Assembly: GCA_963611355.1 (NCBI GenBank)
Contig: CAVDRM010000006.1
Location: 1 to 64,000 of the forward strand
Origin: CAVDRM01 sp963611355
GTDB lineage: Bacteria; Bacillota; Clostridia; Christensenellales; Aristaeellaceae
Length of the DNA: 64,000 bases
Direction: 5' to 3'
In this document: piece after piece, positions 34,187 through 42,511 of the stretch
Numbering within the stretch: the first letter of the stretch is position 1
Layout: the number at the start of each line of letters is the position of its first letter
Position numbers and translations under genes: made by a program
The notes under the pieces: generated by a model
The model's database searches: none
Told to the model about the DNA's origin: nothing
What the model saw: only the letters and a program-made list of their open reading frames with translations

Positions 34187-34198
34187 GTTCAAATGACC
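34187..34198. promoter_or_regulatory. Near-match operator after the tetR stop codon
   Basis: GTTCAAATGACC, one arm perfect, one with a mismatch, followed by GATTTG as at 23814. It lies 6 bp past the tetR stop and about 75 bp upstream of the hydroxylase -35, where an auxiliary or looping site could be. Confidence 0.5.
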
Positions 34199-34204
34199 GA
34201 TTTG

Positions 34205-34906
34205 TTACCGACTTGCTTTATTGCTCTGCCATGAATGAAGCAGAACATTGGCCTCAATGGAGCGGAGAAAAAAATCATGCAGCTCCATTTCCAGCCGGTC
34301 CATATCACTGACATCCTGCCCCATCCGCTCGGCCAGCTTGCCCAGCAAAACGGGTTTTTCCATCACGGTCATAATGGCGGCGTTAATGGAACGCGCCATC
34401 ACCATCGCTCGATAGGGGTCGGGGCGTACGCTGACGGCTTCGATAAGCTCGGCCAAGACAGCTTCGCTGCTGGAAATCACCACATCGGCCATGATGCCGC
34501 GGGAGCTTTGCGGCAGCCCGCTTTCATGCTCGGCCAACCCGATGTTGATCCAGCTTTTGCGATAGTCGAGCGACAGCCTGATTCGTCCTGTCAAAAAGCG
34601 GTCAAGATAACTCCATGCGGTCTCCTTGTCTACGGGTTTCTGAGAAAGAAATTCGCGTATCTCGTCCGCATCCTTTGAATATGCCCTGCGCAGACGCTCG
34701 GCCGCATCCAGAATGGCTGCTTTTGTTAAATCTTCCTTGCTTCCGAAGTGAAAATTGATGGCGGAAAGGGTGACGCCGGCGGCATTGGCAATCATGCGGG
34801 TGGTCATGGCATCATAGCCGTACATGGCGATGAGTGCCTGCGTTGCCCGAATCAGCCGCTGCTGGGTCGTCTCTTTTCCCGTAAAATGAAGGTCGATAAA
34901 ATCCAT
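34205..34906 (-). CDS. TetR-family regulator, likely of the hydroxylase regulon
   Basis: 233 aa. Canonical N-terminal TetR helix-turn-helix: RLIRATQALIAMYGYDAMTTRMIANAAGVTLSAINFHFGSKEDL (split over about 17-60). The ligand domain is all-helical and of the DUF1956/CerR-like size. It is divergent in function, not in orientation, from the hydroxylase genes and is followed by a terminator. Three good GGTCANNTGACC sites in nearby promoters and a half-site on its own -10 make it the best candidate for binding them. The ligand is unknown. Confidence 0.88.
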   Translation of the reverse strand: MDFIDLHFTGKETTQQRLIRATQALIAMYGYDAMTTRMIANAAGVTLSAINFHFGSKEDLTKAAILDAAERLRRAYSKDADEIREFLSQKPVDKETAWSYLDRFLTGRIRLSLDYRKSWINIGLAEHESGLPQSSRGIMADVVISSSEAVLAELIEAVSVRPDPYRAMVMARSINAAIMTVMEKPVLLGKLAERMGQDVSDMDRLEMELHDFFLRSIEANVLLHSWQSNKASR

Positions 34907-34928
34907 GCTCCGCTCCAGTCCGTTTCAT

Positions 34929-34946
34929 TTCGGCCGCACGGCCGAA
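34929..34946. promoter_or_regulatory. Inverted repeat in the tetR leader
   Basis: TTCGGCCG and CGGCCGAA (8 bp each, perfect) with a 2-nt spacer, between the tetR -10 and its ATG. May form a leader hairpin or a second operator. Confidence 0.55.
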
Positions 34947-34947
34947 C

Positions 34948-34982
34948 GGTCATATTTTATCATAGAAGTGAGCTTTTATCAA
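34948..34982 (-). promoter_or_regulatory. tetR promoter with overlapping half-operator
   Basis: Minus strand: TTGATA (34982-34977), 17-bp spacer, TAAAAT (34959-34954). A half-site GGTCATAT (34948-34955) overlaps the -10, which fits weak autoregulation. Confidence 0.65.
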
Positions 34983-34994
34983 GCAAATAATAAA

Positions 34995-35024
34995 CAGTGC
35001 CTGACCGGTCAATGGTCGGCACTG
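34995..35024 (-). terminator. Terminator of the transporter gene
   Basis: Minus strand stem CAGTGCCGACC with GGTCAGGCACTG (one bulge), then TTTATTATTT. Confidence 0.75.
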
Positions 35025-35048
35025 CTTTACACTTGCCAGCGGCTGCTT

Positions 35049-36506
35049 TTATTTCAGGAAGCCAAGCGCATACCAAAGTGGGATGCTGGCCAAGCATCCG
35101 GCCAGGTTGATGAGCATATACAGGATGGAGGCCTTGCGCATTTCGGGGAAGGTGACATACTTGCCGCCGGCAACACCCAAGGTCGCCATGGCGAACGGAT
35201 TCATGTACGGCACTGTCCAGCACATGGAGGACATGAATTCGACAAAAATAATGACATAAAGGTTAATGCCAGCCGAATGCATCAGACCGCCGAAAATCGC
35301 CATCACGATGACCAGCGCCGTATTCTGCTCGATGATGATAAAACGCAAAGCATAGGTGAATACGCACAGGAACGGCACGAAAATCCACGGGCTGGAAACG
35401 AGCGGTGCTAAAATGGGACTTAAAGCGTTGGCAATCGTCGTGCTCCAGCCAAGTGAGGACATATAATTAGCCATGCCCAAGAGACTGCCGATGAACACGA
35501 CGAGACTCCACGGGATTTTCGTATTGAAATCAGTCGGTGCAATCAGTCCCGTGGCACACATCACGCAGACAGCCGCCCAGCCAATCATGCCGGTATCCAT
35601 GCCGTGCAGACCGGAGGTGGACCACAACACCAGCGCCGTCACCAAAATGGCCGCCGCAATATTTTCATTTCGGCTCATCGCGCCCATTTCCTTCAGCCTG
35701 TCTTTATAGAAGGACTTGGAAAATTCCAGCTTTTCCTTCGGCTTGCAGATGATGCCGCAATAAATAAACGTACCGGCAAGCAGCACGGCAAACCAGACGA
35801 TGGCAGCGACCAGCCAGCTTGTAAAGTTAAACGCACTGCCCTCTGCGCCCAGAGATTCGGCATAGGATGTAATAAAGCCGCACATCACGGACACATATAC
35901 AGAGCCCGTAATAAAGGCATTGCCGCCCAAATAGGCAGGAAGATAGCAAGCGCTGAACAGGCCGAGCGCCTGCTTGCTGCGCGGCTTGATCTTCATTTCC
36001 TCTGTTGTTGAGGTGGCAAAAGGAATCAGCAGATTTACTTTGGCGTTGACTGATGGAATCAGCGGACTCAGCACTGTGCCCGTACACATCATGGCAATGA
36101 CCGCGCCGGTGTAGGTGGGCGGAAAAAGCGACAGAATGCCGATGGCAATTCGATTCAGCAAGCCGCTCTTGCCGATGCCGGCCGAAAGCGCGAAGACCAT
36201 GATGATGAGCCACACCGTAGAGCCGCTGAATGCGCCAAACAGCCTGCTCATGGTAAAGACAGACTCGCTTTGCAGACCGAGCTTTTTGAAAATGCTGTCT
36301 GTCAGAATCATGAGCGCGGAAGCGCCGATGACGACCACCCAATCCGGCAGCGCCTGCGTGAGCAGCAGCACGATGACGGAGAGAAATACGCCCGCATAGA
36401 CATAGGAAGCGGGGGAAAGCAGCTCCGTTTGCGGCATTGTGACCGCCAGCAGATAGAACACAATGAGCAATGCCAATGTTACCAAGAGGCCGATTTTCTT
36501 TTTCAT
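35049..36506 (-). CDS. DASS/SLC13-type anion symporter
   Basis: 485 aa with about 12 membrane segments. Family signs: GSTVWLIIMVFALSAGIGKSG in the first half, SVNAKVNLLIPFATS, and the second repeat with FIGSLLGMANYMSSLGWS and IEQNTALVIV, the SNT-like clamshell hairpin positions being only partly conserved. Members import di- and tricarboxylates with sodium. ATG at 36506 has GGAGG 6 nt upstream; a 43-residue extension runs into the promoter. Its promoter carries GGTCAGTTGACC, so it probably brings in the substrate of the hydroxylase locus. Confidence 0.88.
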   Translation of the reverse strand: MKKKIGLLVTLALLIVFYLLAVTMPQTELLSPASYVYAGVFLSVIVLLLTQALPDWVVVIGASALMILTDSIFKKLGLQSESVFTMSRLFGAFSGSTVWLIIMVFALSAGIGKSGLLNRIAIGILSLFPPTYTGAVIAMMCTGTVLSPLIPSVNAKVNLLIPFATSTTEEMKIKPRSKQALGLFSACYLPAYLGGNAFITGSVYVSVMCGFITSYAESLGAEGSAFNFTSWLVAAIVWFAVLLAGTFIYCGIICKPKEKLEFSKSFYKDRLKEMGAMSRNENIAAAILVTALVLWSTSGLHGMDTGMIGWAAVCVMCATGLIAPTDFNTKIPWSLVVFIGSLLGMANYMSSLGWSTTIANALSPILAPLVSSPWIFVPFLCVFTYALRFIIIEQNTALVIVMAIFGGLMHSAGINLYVIIFVEFMSSMCWTVPYMNPFAMATLGVAGGKYVTFPEMRKASILYMLINLAGCLASIPLWYALGFLK

Positions 36507-36602
36507 GTCATTCCTCCTTAGCTGAGGACACGCACACCAAGCCTGCAACAAGGCGCACGGCTGTCCTGCCACTGATGCCGAAAGCGTTCTTTGCGGGTAA
36601 AA

Positions 36603-36614
36603 GGTCAGTTGACC
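36603..36614. promoter_or_regulatory. Operator GGTCAGTTGACC of the transporter
   Basis: Perfect GGTCA and TGACC arms, followed by GATTCG, 11 nt downstream of the minus-strand -10. Confidence 0.8.
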
Positions 36615-36625
36615 GATTCGATGGT

Positions 36626-36654
36626 ATGGTAACATTGCTTTTGGATACCGTCAA
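36626..36654 (-). promoter_or_regulatory. Promoter of the DASS transporter
   Basis: Minus strand: TTGACG (36654-36649), 17-bp spacer, TACCAT (36631-36626). Confidence 0.65.
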
Positions 36655-36841
36655 TGTTCTCAGGCTACATTTTTTCAATTTTCAAGATGTAAAAATGCGC
36701 TCATGCAATTGCCTCCCAGTATATCCCGATGCGGTCTCCTTAAGACCGTTCTGCTTGCAGAATAAAAAGAATGCCTATTATTGATATGGCTGAAAATATG
36801 TAATGGTGTCAATTGGTCAAACAGAGTATTACGGTTTTTTA

Positions 36842-37948
36842 TCAATAAATCAGATATTCGCATTCGAGACGTCCGTTGTACAGCCGGCGTTTCTGCGCGG
36901 CGCGGCCGCCGTAGGCACGCTCAAAGCCCGCATGACTGGTGATGACACACAGGCGGCTGTCAGCATGACGATTTTTCATTTCGTGTATTGCACGGTACAA
37001 CGCTTCACAGGATTTTTTATCGCTCATCCGTTCACCGTAGGGCGGATTGGCGATAAAGCAGGGTGCAGCAACTTCTAATTGAAGAGCCCGCAAATCGCAC
37101 GGCCAGACCTTGATTTTCCCCTCTAAGCCGGCCTGCGCAATGTGGCGGCGGCAAAGCTCCAGTGCGTCCTTATCAATGTCCGTGCCGGATATATCGTGAA
37201 TCAGTTCAGGATGGTAAGCAGCCTTGGCCTCGTTGCGGCAGCGAACCAGCAGCTTTTGATCGACAAATGCCCATTTTTCCATGTCAAAGGAGCGCGTCAT
37301 CCCCGGCGCACGGTTAGCCATACGCCATGCCGCTTCAATCAGCAGCGTTCCCGTTCCGCAGCACGGATCATGCAGGGGCATTTTCATTCGCCAGGGGGAC
37401 AGCCACAGCATGGCAGCCGCTAAGGTCTCTCTCAGCGGTGCTTCGCCGTTCCACGTTCGGTAACCGCGCCGATTAAGCGCCGTGCCGCTCGCATCCAAAG
37501 TCAGCCGCGCCACATTTCCGTGCAGAGAAACATCGACCGCATAGGTTGCGCCGGTTTCCGCGCACCATGTCAGATGATAGCGTTTCTTTAATTCCTCGGC
37601 GATTGCCTTTTTGGTGATGGCCTGACAATCGCTGACACTCATAAGCCTGCTTCTGGCACATTTACCGGACACGGGAAAGCGGGCGTCACGCGGCAGAAAT
37701 TCATGCCAGTGCATCCGTTTGACCAGCTCAAACAGTTCATCAAAGGTCTCCGCCTTGCCTTCGCCGACCAGCAGCAGAACGCGGTCAGCCGTGCGAAGCC
37801 AAAGGTTGGCTCTGAAAGCCTCCTCCGGCGTTGCCTCAAAGCGAACACAGCCAAGCTCTGCCGATGCCTTAAAGCCGAGTGCCTCCAATTCACGCTTTAC
37901 AATGCCCTCTAAGCCAAACGCCGCCGTAGCCAGCCATGTGCATGCCAT
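36842..37948 (-). CDS. THUMP-domain RNA guanine methyltransferase, RlmL/YpsC-like
   Basis: 368 aa. N-terminal ferredoxin-like/THUMP part (1-165) with GLEGIVKRELEALGF and DVSLHGNVARLTLDASG, then a SAM methyltransferase domain with HDPCCGTGTLLIEAAW and the NPPYGER catalytic motif near residue 305. It methylates guanine N2 in 23S rRNA in relatives. Monocistronic, 119 bp from the divergent deoB. Confidence 0.9.
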   Translation of the reverse strand: MACTWLATAAFGLEGIVKRELEALGFKASAELGCVRFEATPEEAFRANLWLRTADRVLLLVGEGKAETFDELFELVKRMHWHEFLPRDARFPVSGKCARSRLMSVSDCQAITKKAIAEELKKRYHLTWCAETGATYAVDVSLHGNVARLTLDASGTALNRRGYRTWNGEAPLRETLAAAMLWLSPWRMKMPLHDPCCGTGTLLIEAAWRMANRAPGMTRSFDMEKWAFVDQKLLVRCRNEAKAAYHPELIHDISGTDIDKDALELCRRHIAQAGLEGKIKVWPCDLRALQLEVAAPCFIANPPYGERMSDKKSCEALYRAIHEMKNRHADSRLCVITSHAGFERAYGGRAAQKRRLYNGRLECEYLIY

Positions 37949-38011
37949 GAAAATGCCCTCCGTTCTCCGTATGCATATGATTATAACAGTCGGCGCAAAA
38001 AAAGCAAGGTC

Positions 38012-38040
38012 TTTTCAAAAGAAGGATTCAATGATACAAT
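38012..38040 (+). promoter_or_regulatory. Promoter of deoB-punA
   Basis: TTTTCA (38012-38017), 17-bp spacer, TACAAT (38035-38040). Confidence 0.55.
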
Positions 38041-38067
38041 ATATGTAAAGAACAAGGAGGCGATGGG

Positions 38068-39246
38068 ATGAAGCGCGTACTATGGATCGTTCTTGACAGC
38101 GTCGGTGCCGGCGCACTGCCGGACGCAGCCGCTTACGGCGATGCAGGAGCGAATACCTTGGGGCACATTGAAGAGAAAATCGGCTTAAAAGTACCGACCA
38201 TGCGGATGCTGGGGCTTGGCAATATTGACGGCATCGGCATCCCGCCCATTGCGCATCCGTGCGCGGCATTTGGCAAGGCCATCGAACGTTCCTGCGGCAA
38301 GGATACGACCACAGGGCATTGGGAAATGGCGGGCATCACCATGACAAAGCCGTTCCCGACCTATCCAAACGGTTTTCCAAAGGAGGTCATTGACCGGTTT
38401 GAAGCAGCCATCGGGACGAAAACTATCGGCAATAAGCCCTCCTCCGGCACAGTAATCTTGGATGAACTGGGCGAAGAACATATGCGCACGGGCTACCCGA
38501 TAGTATATACCTCCGGCGATAGTGTATTTCAAATTGCCGCACATGAGGAAATTATTTCAAGAGAGCGCCTGTATGAAATGTGCAGAATCGCCCGCAAAAT
38601 GCTGGTGGGCGACCATGCGGTCGGCCGTGTGATTGCCCGTCCCTTTATCGGAGCAGGCCCGGGGCGTTTCACCCGCACAGCCGGACGGCGAGATTTTTCC
38701 TTGGAGCCTCTCGGCAGGACGGTACTGGATGCCCTGAAGGAGGCAGGAAAAGATGTCCTCGGCGTAGGCAAAATCGAAGATATTTTTGCTTTCAGAGGAT
38801 TGACGGACTCTGTCCATGCAGCCGGAAACCCTGCCTGCATTGATGCGGCTCTGGATTATATGAAAAAGCCGTTTGACGGCCTGTGTTATGTCAATCTTGT
38901 AGATTTTGATTCTGTGTACGGCCATCGCCGCGATTTGAAGGGCTATGCGAACGCCATTGAGTATTTTGATATGCGTCTGCCTGAGCTGATGCGGGAAATG
39001 AACGATGAGGACATGCTCATCATCACCGCCGACCACGGCTGCGATCCGACTTATAAGGGCACGGATCACACACGGGAGTATGTGCCGATTCTCGTTTGGT
39101 CGCGTTCCATCAATCAAGGCCTCGCTCTCGGCATTCGTCAAACCTACGCGGATATGGCGGCCACGATTGCGGAATGCTTTGGCTTAAATGAGCGCTTCAA
39201 TGCTAAATCATTTTATCAAGAATTGGAGGGAAGAACGAATGGATGA
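38068..39246 (+). CDS. deoB: Phosphopentomutase
   Basis: 392 aa, full length. Starts with the metal-binding LDSVGAGALPDA and GANTLGHI, carries CGKDTTTGHWEMAG near residue 75 with the phospho-Thr region, and late metal ligands in DFDSVYGHRRD and TADHGCDPT. It links ribose-1-phosphate and ribose-5-phosphate in nucleoside salvage. Start behind AAGGAGG. The stop overlaps the punA start by 8 bp, so the pair is translationally coupled. Confidence 0.97.
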   Translation: MKRVLWIVLDSVGAGALPDAAAYGDAGANTLGHIEEKIGLKVPTMRMLGLGNIDGIGIPPIAHPCAAFGKAIERSCGKDTTTGHWEMAGITMTKPFPTYPNGFPKEVIDRFEAAIGTKTIGNKPSSGTVILDELGEEHMRTGYPIVYTSGDSVFQIAAHEEIISRERLYEMCRIARKMLVGDHAVGRVIARPFIGAGPGRFTRTAGRRDFSLEPLGRTVLDALKEAGKDVLGVGKIEDIFAFRGLTDSVHAAGNPACIDAALDYMKKPFDGLCYVNLVDFDSVYGHRRDLKGYANAIEYFDMRLPELMREMNDEDMLIITADHGCDPTYKGTDHTREYVPILVWSRSINQGLALGIRQTYADMAATIAECFGLNERFNAKSFYQELEGRTNG

Positions 39247-40054
39247 GTATAAGCGAATCAAAAAGGCCGCGCAGGTAATCGAAAAGGAATGCGGCAGCGC
39301 TGATATTGCGATCGTGTTAGGCAGCGGCTTGGGTGACTATGCTGCTTGTGTGAAGGATGCGCGGGAGATAGCATACAAGGACATCCCCGGCTTTCCAGAA
39401 ACAACGGTTGCGGGGCATGCGGGAAAATTTGTATTCGGCACATTGCAGGGCAAGCGTGTCCTCATGATGTGCGGGCGTTTTCACAGCTACGAGGGTCTCG
39501 GCATGCAGGACATTGCCATGCCCGTGCGCGTGATGAAGCTGCTTGGCGTACAGAAGCTGATTTTGACCAATGCGGCAGGAGGCGTCAATTTAGACTTTCA
39601 GAGCGGCGATTTGATGCTGCTGACGGACTATATCAATCTGACCGGGAAAAATCCGCTTCGCGGTGCGAATTTGGATGCGTTCGGCCCTCGTTTCCCCGAC
39701 ATGACCTATGTTTATTCGCCTGCACTCCGTGAACTGGCGCTGGAATGCGCCTTGGAGAAGGAAATTGGTTTAAAGGAGGGCGTGTATTGCTGGATGTCCG
39801 GCCCGGCCTATGAAACGCCTGCCGAAATCCGCATGATTCGGACGCTGGGTGCGGATGCAGTCGGCATGTCAACCGTGCCGGAATCCATTGTTGCCCGTCA
39901 CGCGGGCATGGAGGTGCTGGGCCTTTCCTGCATCACCAATATGGCGGCCGGCATTTTAAATCAGCCGCTTTCTCACGAAGAGGTCGTGGAGGCAGGTAAA
40001 AAAGTACAGGAAAAATTTCGTGCCCTGTTAGACGCAGTCATTGCAAAAATGTAA
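39239..40054 (+). CDS. punA: Purine-nucleoside phosphorylase, trimeric class
   Basis: 271 aa, PNP class I (PunA/DeoD-2 type). LGSGLGDYA near 27-35, phosphate site with GHAGKFVFG and CGRFHSYEGL, TNAAGGVN near 113-120, and the substrate segment GVYCWMSGPAYETPAEIRM. It phosphorolyses guanosine and inosine and gives ribose-1-phosphate to DeoB. ATG at 39239 overlaps the end of deoB; a longer frame has no support. A third gene started right after it (see 40066). Confidence 0.95.
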   Translation: MDEYKRIKKAAQVIEKECGSADIAIVLGSGLGDYAACVKDAREIAYKDIPGFPETTVAGHAGKFVFGTLQGKRVLMMCGRFHSYEGLGMQDIAMPVRVMKLLGVQKLILTNAAGGVNLDFQSGDLMLLTDYINLTGKNPLRGANLDAFGPRFPDMTYVYSPALRELALECALEKEIGLKEGVYCWMSGPAYETPAEIRMIRTLGADAVGMSTVPESIVARHAGMEVLGLSCITNMAAGILNQPLSHEEVVEAGKKVQEKFRALLDAVIAKM

Positions 40055-40065
40055 TATATGAAAAG

Positions 40066-40087
40066 TCGGGAGGCAGCGATGAAGCAT
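40066..40087 (+). pseudogene. Start of a lost third gene of the deoB-punA operon
   Basis: CGGGAGG at 40067-40073 and an ATG at 40079 make a good translation start, but only four codons remain before a stop within the end of the IS3-family remnant. The gene body was replaced by the element. Confidence 0.5.
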
Positions 40088-40518
40088 CCTAAAAGTTAGA
40101 CAAATATTTTACCGGAAATTGTTCAAGTTAGCGAAAGGGCTTGCTGTCTGTGAGTCGCAGGCGGTAAGCCCTTTCGCTGCGCCTTGATGCGGCGGTTATT
40201 GTAGTAATCCGGATATTCAACGAGTTCCTGCTTCCAGTGTTCCATGGACCGGAACTCCTGCAAATATAACAGTTCGCTTTTGAAAGCCCGAAAGAATTGT
40301 CTAGCGCAGCATTATCAGCGCAGTTTCTCCTGCGGCTTATGCTCTGCCGGATGCCCTTCTTCCGCAGCATCTGCTGATATGGCTTGTGCTGATACGGCCA
40401 ACCCTGATCAGAATGGAGAATGCGATTCGTGCGATCCGGAATCTTTTCACAAGCCTTGTCCGGCATAGTCTTCACCATGTTCAGCACCGGAAGCTCCGAG
40501 ATGGCATACGCGCTCATC
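40088..40518 (-). mobile_element. IS3-family (IS150-like) insertion sequence remnant
   Basis: The minus strand encodes the C-terminal half of an IS3-type DDE transposase: YAISELPVLNMVKTM, ILHSDQGWPYQHKPYQQML (the second Asp of the DDE set), RKKGIRQSISRR and DNAALDNSFGL; a frameshift then follows and the end (YYNNRR region) is in another frame. The left part and orfA are missing. 40088-40102 (CCTAAAAGTTAGACA) looks like the terminal repeat. A 12-bp hairpin 40131-40142 with 40166-40177 is at the transposase end. Confidence 0.8.
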
Positions 40519-41871
40519 CAGCTTGCATAGGGCCTGTTTGAATTGATTGGAAAACAGCAGGGCCGTACAGGAGACGGCAATCAGGTCGGCAATAGGCTCG
40601 GCCATATAAACGGCAGTCGTTTTGTCCGGAAGAAGAGCGGGCAGAAGATAGATGAGCGGGAGCAGCAGGACGAATTTTCGCAAAACGGCAACGGCGATGG
40701 AGCACGGGGCGTTTCCGATGGACACAAAGGTCATCTGGCAGGCGATTTGAATGCCGAACATGAACAGCATACCGCAATAAATACGTAAAACCCGTGCGGT
40801 GAAGTCAATCAGTGCTTCGTCCGATGAAAAAAACTGCGCAAACAGGCGGGGAAAAAGCATGATGGCAAGCCAGAGAAGAACGGAATAACTCAGACACACC
40901 GTGAGCAAACGCTTAAAGGTTTCGCGCACTCGTGCGGCGTTCTTCGCACCGAAATTATAGCTCGTGATAGGCTGTGCTCCCTGCGCGATGCCCTGAAGGG
41001 GCAGCATGGCAAACTGCATCACACTGGTTAAGATGGTCATTGCTCCGACGGCCACATCGCCGCCGTACTTCAGCAGCGAGAAATTAAAGCAAACCGAAAT
41101 AATGCTTTCGCTGGCCTGCATGATGAAGGTCGCAAGCCCCAGCGCAATGCAGGGCAGGATAAGACGGAAATTTCCAATTAAATTTTCTTTCTTCAGCCGC
41201 CACACGGTTTTCTGCCCGCGCAGAAAAGAAAGCACCCAAACGCAGGACACACCCTGCGACAGAATGGTCGCCAGCGCCGCTCCGCGAACGCCCATATGAA
41301 AGACAAAGATGAAAAGCGGGTCTAAAACGATGTTGATGACTGCGCCGATCAGAACGGTCAGCATTCCCTCACGGGCAAAGCCCTGCGCCGTGATGAACGC
41401 GTTAAAGCCCAAGGTCATTTGGACAAAAACCGTTCCAAGCACGTAGATATTCATATAGTCAACCGCATAGGAAATCGTATTTTCGCTCGCTCCGAAAGTT
41501 AAAAGCAGGTCGCGGGAAAACAGCAGCATGATGACGGTCAGCGCGGCGGAAATGATGAGCTGCAAGGTAAAACAGCCGCCCATGATTTTTTCGGACTTTT
41601 CTTTGTTTCCCTCTCCCATTGCGATGGATGCACGCGGGGCGCCGCCGGCGCTGACGAATGTCGCAAAAGCGGAAATCATCATAATCAGCGGTAGACACAC
41701 ACCGACGCCTGTCAGCGCCAGACTGCCGTCGCCCTCCATATGGCCGATGTACATTCTGTCCACAATGTTATACAGCATATTAACGAGCTGTGCGACCACA
41801 GTCGGCAGCGCCAGCTTAAACATCAGCTTCCCGATTGGTTCGGTTCCCAAAAATGTTTTGTCGTTGTTCAT
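40447..41871 (-). CDS. MATE-family efflux transporter with altered C-terminus
   Basis: 474 aa, 12 membrane segments, MATE (DinF/NorM-like) with FVSAGGAPRASIAMGEG and the second-half repeat GIAQGAQPITSYNFGA. Likely exports cationic drugs with Na+ or H+. The last about 22 residues (from ERVCHLGASG on) are translated out of frame from the IS3 remnant, so the native tail was lost; since MATE tails are short, function may be kept. Follows marR by 15 bp, same operon. Confidence 0.9.
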   Translation of the reverse strand: MNNDKTFLGTEPIGKLMFKLALPTVVAQLVNMLYNIVDRMYIGHMEGDGSLALTGVGVCLPLIMMISAFATFVSAGGAPRASIAMGEGNKEKSEKIMGGCFTLQLIISAALTVIMLLFSRDLLLTFGASENTISYAVDYMNIYVLGTVFVQMTLGFNAFITAQGFAREGMLTVLIGAVINIVLDPLFIFVFHMGVRGAALATILSQGVSCVWVLSFLRGQKTVWRLKKENLIGNFRLILPCIALGLATFIMQASESIISVCFNFSLLKYGGDVAVGAMTILTSVMQFAMLPLQGIAQGAQPITSYNFGAKNAARVRETFKRLLTVCLSYSVLLWLAIMLFPRLFAQFFSSDEALIDFTARVLRIYCGMLFMFGIQIACQMTFVSIGNAPCSIAVAVLRKFVLLLPLIYLLPALLPDKTTAVYMAEPIADLIAVSCTALLFSNQFKQALCKLDERVCHLGASGAEHGEDYAGQGL

Positions 41872-41886
41872 GTCAACTGTCCTTTC

Positions 41887-42318
41887 TTATTGAATTTCCC
41901 GAAGATTCTGCACCAGCATATGCAGACAACGCTGTGCTGCTGCCATGTCCTCCGGCAGGATGTTCGCAGTGATTCTGCGGTAAAATTCTTTCTGCAATGC
42001 GTGCCCTTCAGCAATCAGCGGCGCGGCTTTCTCCGTGCATTGAAGGAAATATCTGCGGCGGTCGCCGGAAACGGGGCTTCTGATGAGGTAGCCCTCGCGC
42101 ACGAGCTGCTCCACATGAAAGGAAACATTACTGGGCTTTAAGCCGCGGCAGGCACAGATATCAACTGCTGAATTCATTTCCGGATTATTGCTTAAAAACA
42201 TCAGGATATCCACGGCGGTCTGCGGCATTTTAAGCGCACGGCTTAATGGCTGCATAACCACGGCATAGGCACGTTCAAACTGCCGTGATGCGGCATAGAT
42301 TTGCGAGGCGGTCAGCAT
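41887..42318 (-). CDS. MarR-family regulator
   Basis: 143 aa. Winged helix with ACRGLKPSNVSFHVEQLVREGYLIRSPVSGDRRRYFLQCTEKA (split over 52-98), where DRRR marks the wing. ATG at 42318 has GAAAGG 9 nt upstream; a longer version would cover the operator. Its promoter at 42363-42391 is followed by the palindrome at 42341-42358. Likely repressor of itself and the MATE gene. Confidence 0.9.
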   Translation of the reverse strand: MLTASQIYAASRQFERAYAVVMQPLSRALKMPQTAVDILMFLSNNPEMNSAVDICACRGLKPSNVSFHVEQLVREGYLIRSPVSGDRRRYFLQCTEKAAPLIAEGHALQKEFYRRITANILPEDMAAAQRCLHMLVQNLREIQ

Positions 42319-42340
42319 AGGCTTTTTCCTTTCAAAATGA

Positions 42341-42358
42341 TTGTTCAGAAATGAACTA
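42341..42358. promoter_or_regulatory. Probable MarR operator
   Basis: GTTCA (42343-42347) and TGAAC (42352-42356) with a 4-nt spacer, just downstream of the marR -10, at the expected transcription start. Confidence 0.65.
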
Positions 42359-42362
42359 TTCA

Positions 42363-42391
42363 ATTATAAACAAATCAGCTGCGACTTGCAA
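42363..42391 (-). promoter_or_regulatory. Promoter of marR-matE
   Basis: Minus strand: TTGCAA (42391-42386), 17-bp spacer, TATAAT (42368-42363). Confidence 0.8.
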
Positions 42392-42443
42392 GTATGAAAA
42401 CAAAATAAAATCGTGTCACATTTGTAAATAAAACATAAAAGAC

Positions 42444-42472
42444 TTGATTTCTTAATAATTTTGTAATATAAT
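42444..42472 (+). promoter_or_regulatory. Promoter of the SH3/peptidoglycan-binding gene
   Basis: TTGATT (42444-42449), 17-bp spacer, TATAAT (42467-42472). Confidence 0.8.
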
Positions 42473-42511
42473 TAGCGCGTCGGTTGACATTTTTGAAGTG
42501 AGGTGACTGAA

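Larger units (their letters stand above)
36507..36841. other. Transporter promoter region
   Basis: About 335 bp. It contains the promoter 36626-36654 and operator 36603-36614 of the transporter, a short inverted repeat CGGTCT-AAGACCG at about 36732-36748, and a GGGAGG followed by a 9-codon frame on the minus strand (36675-36701) that ends just ahead of the promoter. Nothing else recognised. Confidence 0.5.

Noticed and set aside
35013..35022. ACCGGTCAATGGTC as another operator copy
   Set aside because: The bases form the stem-loop of the transporter terminator and do not fit the GGTCANNTGACC spacing.
36675..36701. Nine-codon minus-strand frame behind GGGAGG as a leader peptide
   Set aside because: It ends upstream of the assigned transporter promoter, so it would not be on that transcript, and there is no attenuator hairpin after it.
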